A stretch of 64,000 nt of DNA from Auricularia sp. M13. Its lineage: Eukaryota; Basidiomycota; Agaricomycetes; Auriculariales; Auriculariaceae. How positions within the stretch are numbered: position 1 is the first letter of the stretch; every line of letters begins with the position of its first letter. Below the pieces are notes generated by a model, which did no database searches, had not been told where the DNA came from, and saw only the letters and a list, made by a program, of their open reading frames with translations. The stretch lies in NCBI GenBank assembly GCA_037042915.1, contig CM073197.1:1922001-1986000 (forward strand). Direction: 5' to 3'. A program made the translations under genes and the position numbers. This document shows, one piece after another, positions 50,529-62,686 of this stretch.

Positions 50529-51302
50529 AGAAGCAGACTGAGTGAGACCGCTTGTTACTATGCGTCTGAGCAATGGACCAGACTCGGTCCATCCGAGTAA
50601 TGCCTGTCTTCCAGCTATGTTCAAAAGTAGACCCCACGGCCGATTTCTGCGTTTTGGCGGTCTTCAGACGAGCAATCCAATCGTTGGGGATCCGAGAAGA
50701 AGGGTCATCGATGAACATAAACGAGAATCGTTGAGGACCAAATGTTCAAACAGTCAAACGAATCGATATTGGTTGGTTGTACCGTAGGGTCGTTGCATTT
50801 GACGCCGACCTCGATTGATTTAAAGTTCCGGCAATCAGCTCCACCTCGTCCAAAAGGGGAATACCCCTGCATGCTTGACAGTTTGACCACGATGGCTGTA
50901 CGATAAGATAGCGCGCGCCTATGCAGCTCCCGAAGATCATCTCTCGTGTGATTTCCAGCGAATTCACGTTGCATCGCGCTGGAAATTGTGCTGGGAAGAC
51001 TCGGTACCGAGCTAGCTGAGTCACCAGTCTGCACAGCCACCGAGAATATGTATATAAGCAGCGCATTTTTCAGCTACTTGCCCGCCTACAAATACCGCAA
51101 CTTGTACCTGATCCACAACCTACCCAACCAACTCTATCAATTCTATACCAACACGAATACAAATATCATCGACTGTCTGTTCCACTTCATCTAGTATCAC
51201 AGATAGTTTGTATCTACAGTGTATTCTCCCACCACTTGTTCCCAACCCTTGAAATTTCTCTTACATACCCTTGTCACCATCAAACCCAGATAACCAACCG
51301 TA
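50529..51302. other. intergenic 774 bp upstream of the zinc-finger gene
   Basis: No coding sequence or repeat recognised. Contains the TATA box at 51051, followed by a CT/A-rich leader before the ATG at 51303. Confidence 0.5.
51051..51058 (+). promoter_or_regulatory. TATA box of the zinc-finger gene
   Basis: TATATAAG lies 252 bp before the ATG at 51303, so the 5' UTR would be about 220 nt. One of the clearest TATA matches in the window. Confidence 0.5.
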
Positions 51303-52107
51303 ATGGATTATGGCAGTGTATATGTGTATGCCAGACTCTCGGCGAAGTGGCCTTGCATGGTCTGCCCACGGCGTTTCGACACCGACAAAGAGCGCAAAGC
51401 GCATCGCGAGGAACAACACGCGTTCTGCGTGGCATGCAAACAGCATCTCCTGGACGGCGAGCGCGGAATCATGACGCACAACCAGCGCACGCACCCGTTG
51501 TGCACCGCATGCAACCAATTCTTCGATAACACCCAGGAGCTTGACGACCATTGCAGTCAATATCACGCCGATGCATACTGCAACGACTGCAGCAAGGTCT
51601 TCAATTCGCCGCATAATCTACAGCAGCACCTCAGCTCGGGCATACATCAACCGCGCACCGTGCTCTGCAAGGGCGGCTGCGGGCAGCTCGTTTATCTCGC
51701 ATTCCCACATGTTGCTGCATCTCGAGCAGGGCGTATGTCCCTCGGGAATCAGTCGCGCAGATATCAACGCGCGTGCCGTGGAATACGACACCGGCAAGAT
51801 AATTGTCAAGCCTGGTGTCCGGCTGATAGAGGAACGATGGATCGTGTCGGACGACATGTTCGACGCCCGCACGCAGCTGTGGCATTGCTATCTTTGCAAC
51901 AAGACGACACGTACGCGCGCGCAGATGCAGGCGCACCTCGATAGCCCTGCCCACGACGCGAAGTTATTCAATTGTCCTGGCCGATGCGGCAAGGAGACGA
52001 GCATGTTGAGTGGGATGATGCAGCACATCGAGAGTAGGAAGTGTCATGCATATGCATTCATAAAGCAAATACTTCCTGGGCGTATGCGGCGCTTGCTCGT
52101 TGCGTGA
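51303..52107 (+). CDS. C2H2-type zinc-finger protein with variant fingers
   Basis: About 265 residues made almost wholly of finger-like units: CMVCPRRFDTDKERKAHREE then QH, CVACKQHLL with HNQRTH, CTACNQFFDNTQELDDHCSQ with YH, CNDCSKVFNSPHNLQQHLSS with H, a unit SFISHSHMLLHLEQGVC, CYLCNKTTRTRAQMQAHLDS with PAH, and a last CCHC-like CPGRCG with HIESRKC. The linkers lack the TGEKP type, so the role may be RNA or protein binding rather than sequence-specific DNA binding. A one-base break at 51681-51683 (G run) precedes SSFISHSH and reads as a missing G. No introns needed. Confidence 0.75.
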
Positions 52108-52598
52108 GCGAAGACTCGGCCGAGAGGGAGAGAACGAGGATGGGTGACCGGCCTGCACCGAGGCTGGCAGCCTACAAAGTCCTGAAATTTCTTTCGAATT
52201 CACGAAATGTAGCTCTTCAGTGTAGATTCTGTGAATGTCAAACCTATATGAAATATGATACATGATTTGGTTCTGGTTCTATACATATTCAACAAGCATC
52301 GAGCATCGCCGCAGGCTGGGCAGATGTCGTCAATATCTGCCGTTTTTCTGGCATCCTGCACCAGGGCATCTATAGATAGGCAGGCAAACCGGTGCCAACG
52401 CCTAGCGAAGTCGCTACAGATATAGTCACGTCGGACGCGCACCGCCGCGACCAGAACAGGGCCCCCGTTGGATCTCGGGCAGAAAGCTTCACGAAGCGAA
52501 ATGAATGGCACGGTTGGGACCGCCTCGTTCAAAGCACGTCAGTCAAGCTGACTTGCTCCAGTTGTAGCATGCGGACACGGTTGTCGATAGTCTCGTAA

Positions 52599-52651
52599 CC
52601 AGACGTTCGTTGCGTCGGAGTTGGAAACTCCGTTCGGCAACGAACGTCTGG
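52599..52651. repeat. perfect nested inverted repeat (hairpin)
   Basis: Arms CCAGACGTTCGTTGC (52599-52613) and its exact reverse complement (52637-52651) flank an inner perfect 7-bp stem, CGGAGTT (52616-52622) with AACTCCG (52626-52632), and a 3-nt loop. The two stems are separated by a small asymmetric bulge. It is not followed by a T run. Its role is unknown; it could be a hairpin end of a transposon or a factor-binding palindrome. Confidence 0.75.
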
Positions 52652-52745
52652 GAAGCACCGTCGCGGTTTAGATAGGTGAAATGAATGTGAAAAAAGACTT
52701 ACGGTTGGGAAAATGTTCTCTCACAGCCATAATAGAAAGTCGGTA

Positions 52746-52801
52746 TTATTGCATTTGGAAGCGATTTAACATAAGAAATTTTAGACCACCGGAAAATACA
52801 C
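52746..52801 (+). repeat. left terminal inverted repeat
   Basis: Pairs with 53180-53236 in inverted orientation; begins TTATTGC and ends GGAAAATACAC. Confidence 0.7.
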
Positions 52802-53179
52802 AGTAATTAGTACAGGCTATGTAAACCTCCAGACTTTGAAACACTGTCCTGGGCCATTCCAAACACTCTGATTGAGAATTGGAGGGTCGACGGTCTTGGG
52901 AGGGTACGGTCTGTTTGGCACCCTGGTGAGCCGACCAAATCCAGCCTCGAGGTCCCTCTGTTGAGCCGGTAGCTTGCACAAGAGCTGTCAAAACAGAATA
53001 AGGTATGCAGAGCTATATTCCATGCCTGCTCGGATAGTATAGTCCTGGTGACGGCCGCATCACCGTGACCGTCGACACCGACACCGCCTGAAGCCCGCAA
53101 ACACAGCTTTTACCCTCACAATAAGCCCTAGTATGGCCCTAGAGCATTAGAAATCCAAACCCTTCCCCGGTGCTCCAGT

Positions 53180-53236
53180 GTGTATTTTCCGGAGGTCAAA
53201 ATATTCATATGTCCAATCGCTTCCAAAAGCAATAAT
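53180..53236 (-). repeat. right terminal inverted repeat
   Basis: Reverse complement of the left repeat with about eight differences in 56; begins GTGTATTTTCC and ends GCAATAA on the + strand. Confidence 0.7.
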
Positions 53237-53640
53237 ATCAAATTGTCTTGAGGGACGAGTGGTGGGGGCCTCTTTTTTCACACGGCTATCTGGGATTTTG
53301 ACCTATTTAAAAGTCCCAGCCGCTACATGACGAAGAATTTGTCGGAGTTTGAATGTAACGACTAGGTTGTCGACGGCCGGTTGCCAGCAATAGTACTATT
53401 AGTGAGACGCGCTCGTAGAATCCGACAATGATTGTCGATGCATTGCCTAGAAAGAGCAATGAATCTCGATTGTAACACAGAGAGTAGGTAGACGCCCGTC
53501 CGACGTCATGAGCTCAGGGAGGAGGTGCGGAAGCAAAACTCCGATCCTTGGACCCACCGGTTTGCCTTGCTTCTTACACTGGTCGTCACAACACGGTACT
53601 CGCAGCCAGCCAGTCGCGCGCTGCGTTCTAGAGCGCCCAA

Positions 53641-56600
53641 ATGGACTATGAGACGAGGGGAGAAGCGACATACGCTGGCCTTCTCTCACAGGTGCGACAG
53701 TCGGCCCACTTGTGTCGTCGCGGTCCGCATGCTCACCTGCTCCCAGACGTATGCCAGTCTCGTAATCGCGGGAGCGTGCATGGTGCTCTTTGAGGGCCTT
53801 CGTCGCATCCCGCGAAGACGAGCAAAGGGTCCCGGAGGCGCGACCGCGGACCAGTCGTACCAGACCGGAATCGATAAATCGCTCGCCGCCAACCTCATCA
53901 CAGAGCAAGAAGCCGAGGCTCTTCAACGCCTGAAGAGCCGAGAAACCTGGGTTACTGGATAGTGAGCACAACACGCGCCTTGGCCAGCACTTGCACTGAC
54001 CAAGGGGGCAGCTTGTACCTCGGGCGCTGCTTCTGCGCACTGCCCTCGCCGCCCCACCCCAAGTGGCCTCTGGCATGGATAAGACAGGTTCTTAGGTACA
54101 ATGGCCATCACTTCCTTGCACTCGCGGGCGTCGATGCTGCAGTATATCTGCGCTTCCTCGAAGGATGCTGTGCGTCGGTCCATATGCATGTGTCCACGCC
54201 ACCGGTTCGCTGACCATACCTTGCAGTTTACTTCACCCTGCTTCATACTTGCACAGTGCGTCCGGAGCACCGCGTGGCTTCCACTGATACTAAATTTTGC
54301 GAATTGCGAAGACTCTAGTAGTAATTCTGCCCATCGTACGCTCATGCAGCCAAGGTGTTAGTTTGCGTCCTAACCATTTCCCGTAGCACTACATATTCTC
54401 TACGCCGGATTTGAAACGAAGCAACATAAATAGAGGTTCCATAGGCTCTATTCGAATCCGAACTCTCCCCCTAAGGCAGTACGCCTGCTATGGGTTCATA
54501 TGGCCATGGTGCGTCCGCGTTTTATAGCTCAATAATGAGGCATTGAACCATCTGTCAGCTATTTTGGATTACCCTGACGTGGATGGTTGTTCTTGCCTGG
54601 TTCTTGTCTGGCGTACTTCGCTATCGCGCCATTACGGCGCGTAATGCGCCTGCACCGGGAGTAGTGCGTCAGCCACGAGTCACTACCGAGCGCAAGGGCG
54701 ACGAGAAGAATGCCGCGCTATCTGGCGAAACTGCGAATAACGATGCTCCCACCGACTGCAGTCCCGACTACAGCTTGCGGAGCCGCACGGTGCTCATCAC
54801 GAATATCCCCCAGTACATGCGCAGTGAGGAAGAGATTAAAGAATATTTTCGTGCGCTTATTTTTATTCACTCTGTTCAAACATTGATTTCAGTCTGCAGA
54901 CGAGTTCCTTCCCCGTGTATCCTACGTCCGGAGTCAGAAAGCCTTCTTGGGCCGCATACTTCATGGCGGCAAATACACGTCAAATCATGGACCGCGACCA
55001 CCCAACTACGAACTTCACGCTAAGTCACCGACATCGGCGACCATGATAGATTCAAGTGCCAGCGACGACCTCATCGAAGAAGTCATCATTGTTCGAAAAC
55101 TTTCCGGGCTTGCCAAACTTGTGGCCGCTCGCGAAAAGGATTTGGAGGAGCTGGAACGCGCCCACATTCAGCTGGCTCACAACGTCATGCGCGCCGTTCG
55201 CCTGCGCTTGAAACAAGTGCGCCAGGCGAACCAGAAGGCGCAGCGGAAGGAGGATGGTACAGCACGCTGGTGGCAACTTCCTCTCTTGGGTCGCCTCATC
55301 GACAGCTCGAGCTCAGACGTCGGCCGCGACAATACCGCAGTCGACACGCTTGTGCAAGCTATGCAGCCATTTTTGGAGGTCGCGGACCGTCGCGAGGAGT
55401 ATTATAACGTTTATCGACGCATGCGACGTTGGTTCACGACCGTCCTTTTGATGCGGCCATCTCCTGAAGCACCACCGAGTTTCGACTTGTCCCAGAACGT
55501 ATGGGACGTTCTCCTTTCCTTGCCTCGCGACCTCTTGCAACCCTATCAACCTCAGACGCGTACAAGACACGCATCGGCGTGGCTCTTACCCTTCAATGCA
55601 CTCATCGACGTTGTGCTTGCGCTCGTAAGGCCGCGATCACGCCGTTGGATCGAGAGGCTGCCCACCATCGATCTGGTCTTCACTCGCCTGAATATGCACA
55701 CGGATAAGATCATCAAATTCCGCGAGCGCGACCTCAGGACGATCGCGCCAGCTAGCAGCGCCTTTGTGACCTTCAGACGATGGGAGGACGCACGGCGCGC
55801 TGTGCGCGGCCTTCCTCACCATCCCTGGCGACCATTAACATGCATCTGTCGACAAGCGCCGCAGTATGAGGATGTTGACTGGCGCCGGCTCGTCAAGGGC
55901 AAATTCACAGCACAGTATGTCTATAACTGGACTGGAATCTTTGAATCAATCCGATTGATATTCGGCAGGTTTTTGCGCGACTGGATTGTGGCCGCGTTGA
56001 TCTGGCTTTTCCAAATCTTTTGGCTGTTTCCCATACAGGTAGGTTTCATGTATTTTTGAGCGATAAATCATCTGAGCTTACGACGCGTTCGCACAGATCA
56101 TCGGTGAGCAGATGCAACATGCATGCTGTAATGGTAGGAATGCGAAATCTCAAACCATGCTGCAGTGACGCTCGTCAGCGTTAAGAGCTTGACCCTCATC
56201 TTTCCTCCATTGGTACGCAGCAGCAAATCTTGACATAACATTATTACTTACTCACCTGGATGCACAGGAGGATTTCTTTGCTAAGCACAAGAAGATTATG
56301 TCTCTCATTACGGGCTTGGTTTGTCGCAATGCTCCTACTAGAGCTTATAACATTTCCTAACGACTGCACAGCTCCCAACTGCCATTGTGGTTATCATCGG
56401 TATCTTGGTGCCCATCATGCTCTATGCAATTGGTAGGAAAGCGCAAACAGAGGTGACATGGAGTGGGTTGCACAACGGTTTGTTTTTTCCATGTGAGCTG
56501 GGACACCGGTGATAAATGCTTTCAGGAATATTGATTCGCTTTTACAAATGGTGTGTTTGGCTCCCATCTTTGCCAGTGGATCTTCTAAACCGTCCTTCAG

Positions 56601-59347
56601 GGCAATATTGAACGTCGTGTGCGTATTTTCCTGCAGAAGAATGCTAAACGCTCAACAACAATACGTAGCATTTTCTTTTGCATGTGCGTCACCGGATTTC
56701 CTTGCGATTCGATTCTGCTAACTGTGTCGTCCAGAGGGGCTACGGCATTCAACGCGTTTCTGCAACAGTTTAAACGACACATACCCGATCCATTTCTTGT
56801 TGTCGCACAGTCATTTCCGACTACTGCACCATTCTATGCTGGTTACTGTGCGTCAGTCTTCTTGAGGATTATCTTGACGACTCACCTGGGTTGCCACGCA
56901 GTCATTTTGCAGACGTCTGTGCAGGTTCGTCGCCGTCGCTTAGACGTGTAAACCATGACCAATCATGCACAGAGTGCCTTCCAATTCGCCCTTGTAGGGG
57001 TATGCGTCAGTCATATTGAGCTTGCCGGTGTCTCTGACCTTCAAAATCAGTTACCGTTATTGCAATATATTTTCAGCGTCCGGGGAGCAGACACTCCTCG
57101 GAAGAGGATGCGGTGCACAAGACCGCGCACAATTGATTACCACGTCAGTTTATAGTCGATGGGGGAGAACTCTACTGACATTACTTCGCTGCCAGTATTG
57201 GGCTCCCAACCACCTGCTCTCATTTCACGTTGTGGTATGTCATTCTATGCCCTGGAGATACCATATGATCTGAATCACTTTTATTTAGGTCATCTTCGCC
57301 GTATTGAACCCCTTGGTCATCCCAGTAGCTCTCATCTACTTCTCTTGTGCCAACGTCATTTTCCGGAACCAGTTCTTGCGCGTTTACGCTCGTCGTCTCT
57401 ACGAAGGTTCGCAGCCTTGTAATGTGCTGTCTGCATCTGATTCGATGCCTACTAGGTAACGGCAAAATGATTGCCATTCGCGTTCTGAGATTCTCGCTCG
57501 ATGGCCTCGGACTGGCTCAGGTGAGTTTCCTCATTTATATGGTCTATCGCTTCGTCTTACAGTTACAGATCGTCTTTCTTGCGTTCAGGTTGGTGAATCT
57601 AACATACAAGGAAGATGAGTTTTAAATCTCCATAGCTTGCTTCGATTCCAGCCTCCCCATGCGAAATCATCTCAGAGTGACAAAGTCCGCGCGGCCCTCA
57701 GTGGAACTCTGTTTGGCCTTACCATGATTGCAAAAGTGGCTGGCACGCGTTGGTTCCGCTCGCGTTATGCACGGTCAGCTCTACTTGCGCATGTTGCCGC
57801 TATATTATTGAACTCTGGTGCCAGTGTCGAGGACGCAGAATTCGCCCGTGTCTCAGGCCGAGATGAGCTCTTTCCGCCGATGCCCACGGAGAGGTGCGGG
57901 CAACTTGACCCGACGCGCCAGGAGATTGTTGCCGACTCTCCAACCGAAACCGCGTCGGAGCACACACATAGGCGACACTCCACCGAAGAGATCATGCATT
58001 TCCGTACACCGACCGATGCGCGCGCGCCCGTTGCAATTATCCCATGGCAGACATCCTTCGTCGCAGCCAAAAATCCGTTCGAGGTTCTCCGCCGGGAGCA
58101 GGCACGAATTAAACGACACCAACATCGCAACAGCGTCTCAGACTCTATGAATGCCTGCATTGTCGAGCAACCGGATGCAGAAGAGCTGAAGCCGGAACGT
58201 ATTGGTTCGACCGATAGCCAGGACGTTGTCGAGGTCAACACGTCGGAGCCAGGCCCCGTAGGCAGCAATGCACGCCGAGGACTGCTGCAGGCGCCTCTAC
58301 GTATCGCGGGCCGTTTTCTTCCCTCGAGAGTAACGGCTAGTGAACACACAGCGGAGCCTGGGCATGACTTCGTTGGGGACTCGGAGCCAGAGTCAGCAGT
58401 CAAATCTCACCCACCACTCAAGCCTTGGGATGATAGCCCCAATAACAGGCACGAAATCTCCGTTACTCAATTCAATGCATTTCTAACGCATTTGTACAGT
58501 AAACCTTATGACAACCCCTATTATGGAGAGCTGCAGGACTTCCTCTGGCTACCGAGAGATCCATTCACTGTTGTCGACCTGGACGACACGGTCGAACTAC
58601 GCCGTGTTATTGTGTCCACCCTTCCAGACGACGATGACGATGACGAATGGAGAAGAGGCAGAGGCATTCAGCGCGACCCGAGAGATTCTGGCAGCAGTTC
58701 CTGAGGTTACTTCACCGCCGCCCGCAGTAATATCTCCAATATCGTCGGGGGATGCTACAGAAATGATGCCACTCTCGCAGTCGCCTCGGGCCATGTCGGT
58801 AGCATCATCTCAGAGCGAAGGCGATTCAGGATCCCTCTCGTCTCAGACAGGACAGCCCGTGCTGGCACACCAGCGCTCAGCCTCGTCCGACCTGCTTCGC
58901 GGTCCTCCGCGACGGCCGTCCATCGCCAATGTTCTACAATCACAATCCACGCCTAGTCGCTCTCGCATACCCAGTGGCGATCGGGTTCCGGGCAGTTCAG
59001 ACACCCAACCGTCGCCTCAACTGCTCGGTGTTGTGTCTAATGTGTACGGAGCGCCGTGGCAGCACCCTCGTCACGCTGACTCGATTAGCATGGCCACAAC
59101 ATCCCAATTTTCTCGGCGAAGCTCGGGCAACAGTGGTCGGACGCAGAGCCGGTTACGACCTTCCTGGCAAACGCGGAATGCCATCGAAGCTCGCGTGCGC
59201 GAGGAGAGCGAACGCGAGGACATGTCACGCCGAAACGACGAACGCAACGAAGAGCTGGAGGATGCGAATGCGGAGCGGGGTGCGACGAGCACCGCAGGCT
59301 GGAAGACATTACGACGATTAGTTCTTTCTTCACGTCCACGCGATTGA
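53641..59347 (+). CDS. CSC1/OSCA-like calcium-permeable mechanosensitive channel
   Basis: Ten- to eleven-helix channel gated by osmotic or mechanical stress (DUF221/RSN1_7TM family), at the plasma or vacuolar membrane. Starts MDYETRGEATYAGLLSQ and splices to TYASLVIAGACMVLFEGLRR (helix 1). Then PPHPKWPLAWIRQVL, AGVDAAVYLRFLEGC, LFWITLTWMVVLAWFLSGVL, the cytosolic loop with RTVLITNIPQYMRSEEEIKE, SSAFVTFRRWEDARRA, YEDVDWRRLVKGKF, and later helices LPTAIVVIIGILVPIMLYAI and NPLVIPVALIYFSCANVIF. The C-terminal tail of about 500 residues is Ser/Pro-rich with LWLPRDPFTVVDLDDTVELR. At about 58610-58660 the frame changes, by a very short intron or an indel. Exon borders between 56.0 and 57.6 kb are only partly resolved. 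Confidence 0.85.
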
Positions 59348-59591
59348 TATTCATGACCAAGTTTGCGCACAGGACGAATTTAGTTAGGAATTGCATTGCA
59401 TAGAGTCCTGTCCTTGCATTTTTGTCGGTTGACTCCAGTGTATTTGTACCAACACGCATATTCTTCTGGGTTTACTATTTCATTGAATGGCGGAGGGAGA
59501 TCGCGGTGACGTAACCTACTCCATTGCCATATAATGCCGTCGACGCGATGATCCCTCGCCCACACCTCCACGCAGGCTAGACTTCACTATC

Positions 59592-60488
59592 ATGGCCGCC
59601 GCATTCGCTAGATATTATAACGCGTCTTTTGACCGGAGCCCGTATACAACACTTGCGTTCGCAAACTGTGGCCTCAGCGTGTTGGGCGACGCGATCGCCC
59701 AAGTGACGCAGATTCAGGCAAGTCATGTCCTCGAGGGCACCACATACTTGGGTTCTAAACCTTTCGATAGAGTGCACGCGATGGCGAAGTAGTACGATTC
59801 GACTTCGCTCGCAGCGCGCGCTTTGCTGCGTTTGGGATCATCATGGGTGCGGTGCTCGATGTTGCAGTCGACGAGCAAGCAGCCTAATCTTGTGCAGGTC
59901 CCTTCATTGGACGATGGGTCAAGTTTCTCGAACAACAGTTCCCCATGCACCCTTCAAAGAGCAGGAATCGCAATTTTGTTCAGCTTGTCAAGCGAGTAGC
60001 AAGTGATCAACTCGTTATGTACGCATCGTGTTACCCACGCATCTATGTTGTGTATTGACCCTTTTCAGGGCCCCAATCGGTGTACGTGTCCTGCGTTATT
60101 CTACAATCCGTTGCTCAAGGACTATGGCCAGCTCACCGTCTTTCTTGGCTCCATGGGCATTATGGAAGGGCGCAGCAGCAGCGAGATAACACAGAAATAC
60201 AGAGATCTCCTCTGGCCAGTTCTCTTCACCAACTGGAAGGTTTGGCCAGCCGTACAGGTTCGTACTTACTACGCATGTGACATTCTCGATCTGAATGTCT
60301 TTCCGTGCGCAGTTTGTCAATTTCAAGTTCGTCCCTCTGGCGTTCCGAGTACCCTTTCAGTCCACGTGCGGTTGCTTCTGGACGCTGTATCTCTCTATGG
60401 TCAATTCTTCGTGCGTCTTCCTGTTCTTGTGTCTGTCTGCCACTGACCCGAGTTTCTCAGCGACAACAAGCAGCAATCCTCTCAGTAG
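59592..60488 (+). CDS. Mpv17/PMP22 family inner-membrane protein (SYM1-like)
   Basis: Four-helix protein of the mitochondrial inner or peroxisomal membrane; Sym1 in yeast acts in stress metabolism at high temperature. Starts MAAAFARYYNASFDRSPYTT, then LGDAIAQVTQIQ, VRFDFARSARFAAFGIIMG, GPFIGRWVKFLEQQFP, VASDQLVM/APIG, LFFGSMGIMEGRSSSEITQK-like block, LLWPVLFTNWKVWPAVQFVN, FKFVPLAFRVPFQSTCGCFW and TLYLSMVNSSD. W-x-V-W-P-x-x-Q-F-x-N-F is the family signature. At least six short introns. Length is about 205 residues, normal for the family. Confidence 0.9.
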
Positions 60489-60912
60489 TTCGAGGACCAA
60501 GAAGTAATGGCGACTCGTCCTTGACGGACCTTACAGGGTATAGAATTAAACGATCTTGTATCAATTAGATGATCCCGTACAGTATCCTGTGAAATGCAAT
60601 CCTACATATGCATTTAATTGGTAACGCACGGAAACCTCGCGGCGCGTCTTGGGCCCATTGAACGACGGGGCGCCAAAGTGCCGGTCCTGATTAGCTTCGG
60701 ACGGTTCCCAAACCGCCTCTTCGTGTCCACTTTGCTTTCTTTTGCCCGCGAGTCACGTCTGCTCCATTATTTGCGACAACGCTCGCTTGATGCAGGCCCA
60801 TCGCGCTGCTGATATGTATCGTGCGCCTTGGAAACGTGTCCTTTGGGCGAGTTGGTGACCATACTTCACAGACTTTCCTCGAGAGTCGTCTCCATCCGGC
60901 CCCTCATTTACC
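60489..60912. other. intergenic 424 bp
   Basis: Lies between the Mpv17-like gene and the coiled-coil gene, both on the + strand. No coding signal, TATA box or repeat recognised. Confidence 0.45.
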
Positions 60913-62686
60913 ATGCCTCAAGACGCCTTCGCCGCCTTCGCAAACGGATTTAATGCTGCTATTGCTAGCGGTTACAACTTTGCGAGCACGTCGCGCGCTG
61001 CAGAGGCCTCCACTCGGCCGCCCCTCCCAAGCAACTGGCGCCGGCCAACCGCAAAATCCTTGCCAGCGCTCCCGAAACGCCCCGTCTTGTCTTATTTTGA
61101 GGATCTCCACGCGAAGACAGCTGGTATACGCAGGACCGAGGCCGCTGCCATCCGTGCTGAGCTTGCCTTGCTGCCCAAGAATATTTCGCGAGACACGGTT
61201 CGGCCGCGACGCTCGAACATATCAGCCGATACAGGCGTGCTGTCTGCTGCTGAGGACGGTGACTCAGACTACGCATTCTTGTCAGACCGAGACACGCGAC
61301 GTGCAGTCAAGCGGTGAAATATTCGCGCTCGCTTAACATCCACCGCGAAGTTTACAAATCCTGCAGAGGTAGAAACGGGCTGAGCGGACGTCTCACGGAG
61401 CTACGAAGGTGAAAAAAATCCTGGTTATCTGTCGGAATCTTTCTGAATCGCTTTTCGCAGTTGTGAGAATGCTCTCCAGCGCGAAATGGCAGAACTTCGC
61501 CGGTAACGGATGCGATTACTCCGTTCTCAGAAGGCTGATAAATGTGTGCAGATTGCAGCGAGAGTCTGAAGCAGACTATGAGAGATTGCGGATGTAAGCC
61601 CTCCCCTAAGCCGCAGCGCGCATCGGATATGATTAACATCATTTTAAGTCTGCAGCATAGTCTAAGAGTTGAGACCGACGAGCTCAAGAAGTACGTTATT
61701 TCCTGCAGCATGGTTAAATCACAGTACGAATGACATTGTCAGGAAGCAACAAGACCTCGAAAGTCAATGCACAGCTTTGGATCGGTAATGCCGTGTTGTT
61801 TCCGGTCCCATTTGTTTACTGAGTGATCCTGCATGCAGTGATCTGAAGGGCACACAAACGCTGAGGTCTAAGCTGCAAACTACGCATTACCGCTTGAAGC
61901 GGAATGTCGACCGCATCAAACAACAAGGTCTTGAGGCTCCCGAAATCCTTCACAGTGTCGCAGATGGCGGATTATTCGCGACTATCCGCCGGAAGAGGAA
62001 GCTGCAACATGCCCTCGATCAGCCTCTTTCCACGTTGCAGTCGTATGTTACGCCGAACCCAATGCATCACCGACTAATCAGTTGTAGGACCATTATGCAA
62101 CTGGAGAATGAGTCGCGCGACATGGAGCAGTGCGTCTATCTGATTCGATTCCACATCGCCGGGCTCAACGTTGCCACAGGAAGCTGGGGGTGCTGGACGC
62201 ACAGCTCACTCGTGAATATGCCGATGATCGTCGTGCTAGCAGGTAGACAAACTAGTTCAAAAATGAATTCGACCCATCTGACGGATTCCAAAGGTCGACT
62301 ATGGAGAGGAAACAGCGGATATCGCGCCAACTGTCAGAGTCGGGTGCACTCCCCAGCGATGTCGAAGATGATTTGGTCGCGGTCGCGATTCTTAAGTCCG
62401 AAGTCGAGCACTCTGTCAGGTGAGCATCGACGTCTGTATAATTGCGCGCTTCAGTCAATCTGGGATCCTAGGAGGGAAAACGATGTTCAGTCGCAGTTAT
62501 TAGCCCTGCGTACTCAACTTGCGCGCGCCCGCAGGACAGCGTCTGAGTCCGCTGCGGATGCCAGTACTCGTCTTGAACGTCTCAAGTCATCCGTGCGTGC
62601 CACTCTAGTCTCGCTAGCTCTCCTCTGACCGCGATCAGCGCACTGCCAACAAGCATAACGGACGGACTGCATCCAGTGCAGTATAA
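60913..62686 (+). CDS. coiled-coil protein of unknown function
   Basis: Not recognised. The first exon (60913-61310) reads MPQDAFAAFANGFNAAIASG and a Pro/Arg-rich region with SLPALPKRPVLSYFEDLHAK. I extend it past an in-frame stop at 61315 because a GT-AG intron joins RAVKR in phase to a chain of small exons with heptad-like sequence: GLSGRLTELRRSCENALQRE, LQRESEADYERLR, LQHSLRVETDELKK, KQQDLESQCTALDRDL, GTQTLRSKLQTTHYRLKRNV and ASESAADASTRLERLKSS. A final intron (gtgcgt donor) leads to RTANKHNGRTASSAV and a stop at 62684. All joins keep one frame up to the exon ending TLQS; later joins are less certain. Could be a cytoskeletal or spindle component; no specific evidence. Confidence 0.55.

Larger units (their letters stand above)
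52746..53236. mobile_element. MITE-like non-autonomous DNA transposon with 56-bp TIRs and TA flanks
   Basis: Left repeat 52746-52801 and right repeat 53180-53236 are inverted copies with about 48 of 56 positions matching. Outer ends read TTATTGC; inner ends read GGAAAATACAC. TA dinucleotides flank both sides (52744-52745 and 53237-53238), as in Tc1/mariner-type insertions. The interior, about 380 bp, has no transposase and no long open frame. The difference between the repeats suggests it is not recent. The TA lies within palindromic-looking sequence, so the exact border could shift by a few bases. Confidence 0.65.
52108..53640. other. gene-free interval, 1.5 kb, holding a hairpin and a MITE-like element
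   Basis: The longest non-coding gap in the window. Apart from the nested hairpin (52599-52651) and the inverted-repeat element (52746-53236) I see only short open frames with no conserved motif. The last 120 bp should contain the promoter of the CSC1-like gene. Confidence 0.5.

Noticed and set aside
54448-54462. TTCGAATCC, resembling a tRNA T-loop
   Set aside because: The flanks do not fold into a cloverleaf, and the site lies within introns and exons of the CSC1-like gene.
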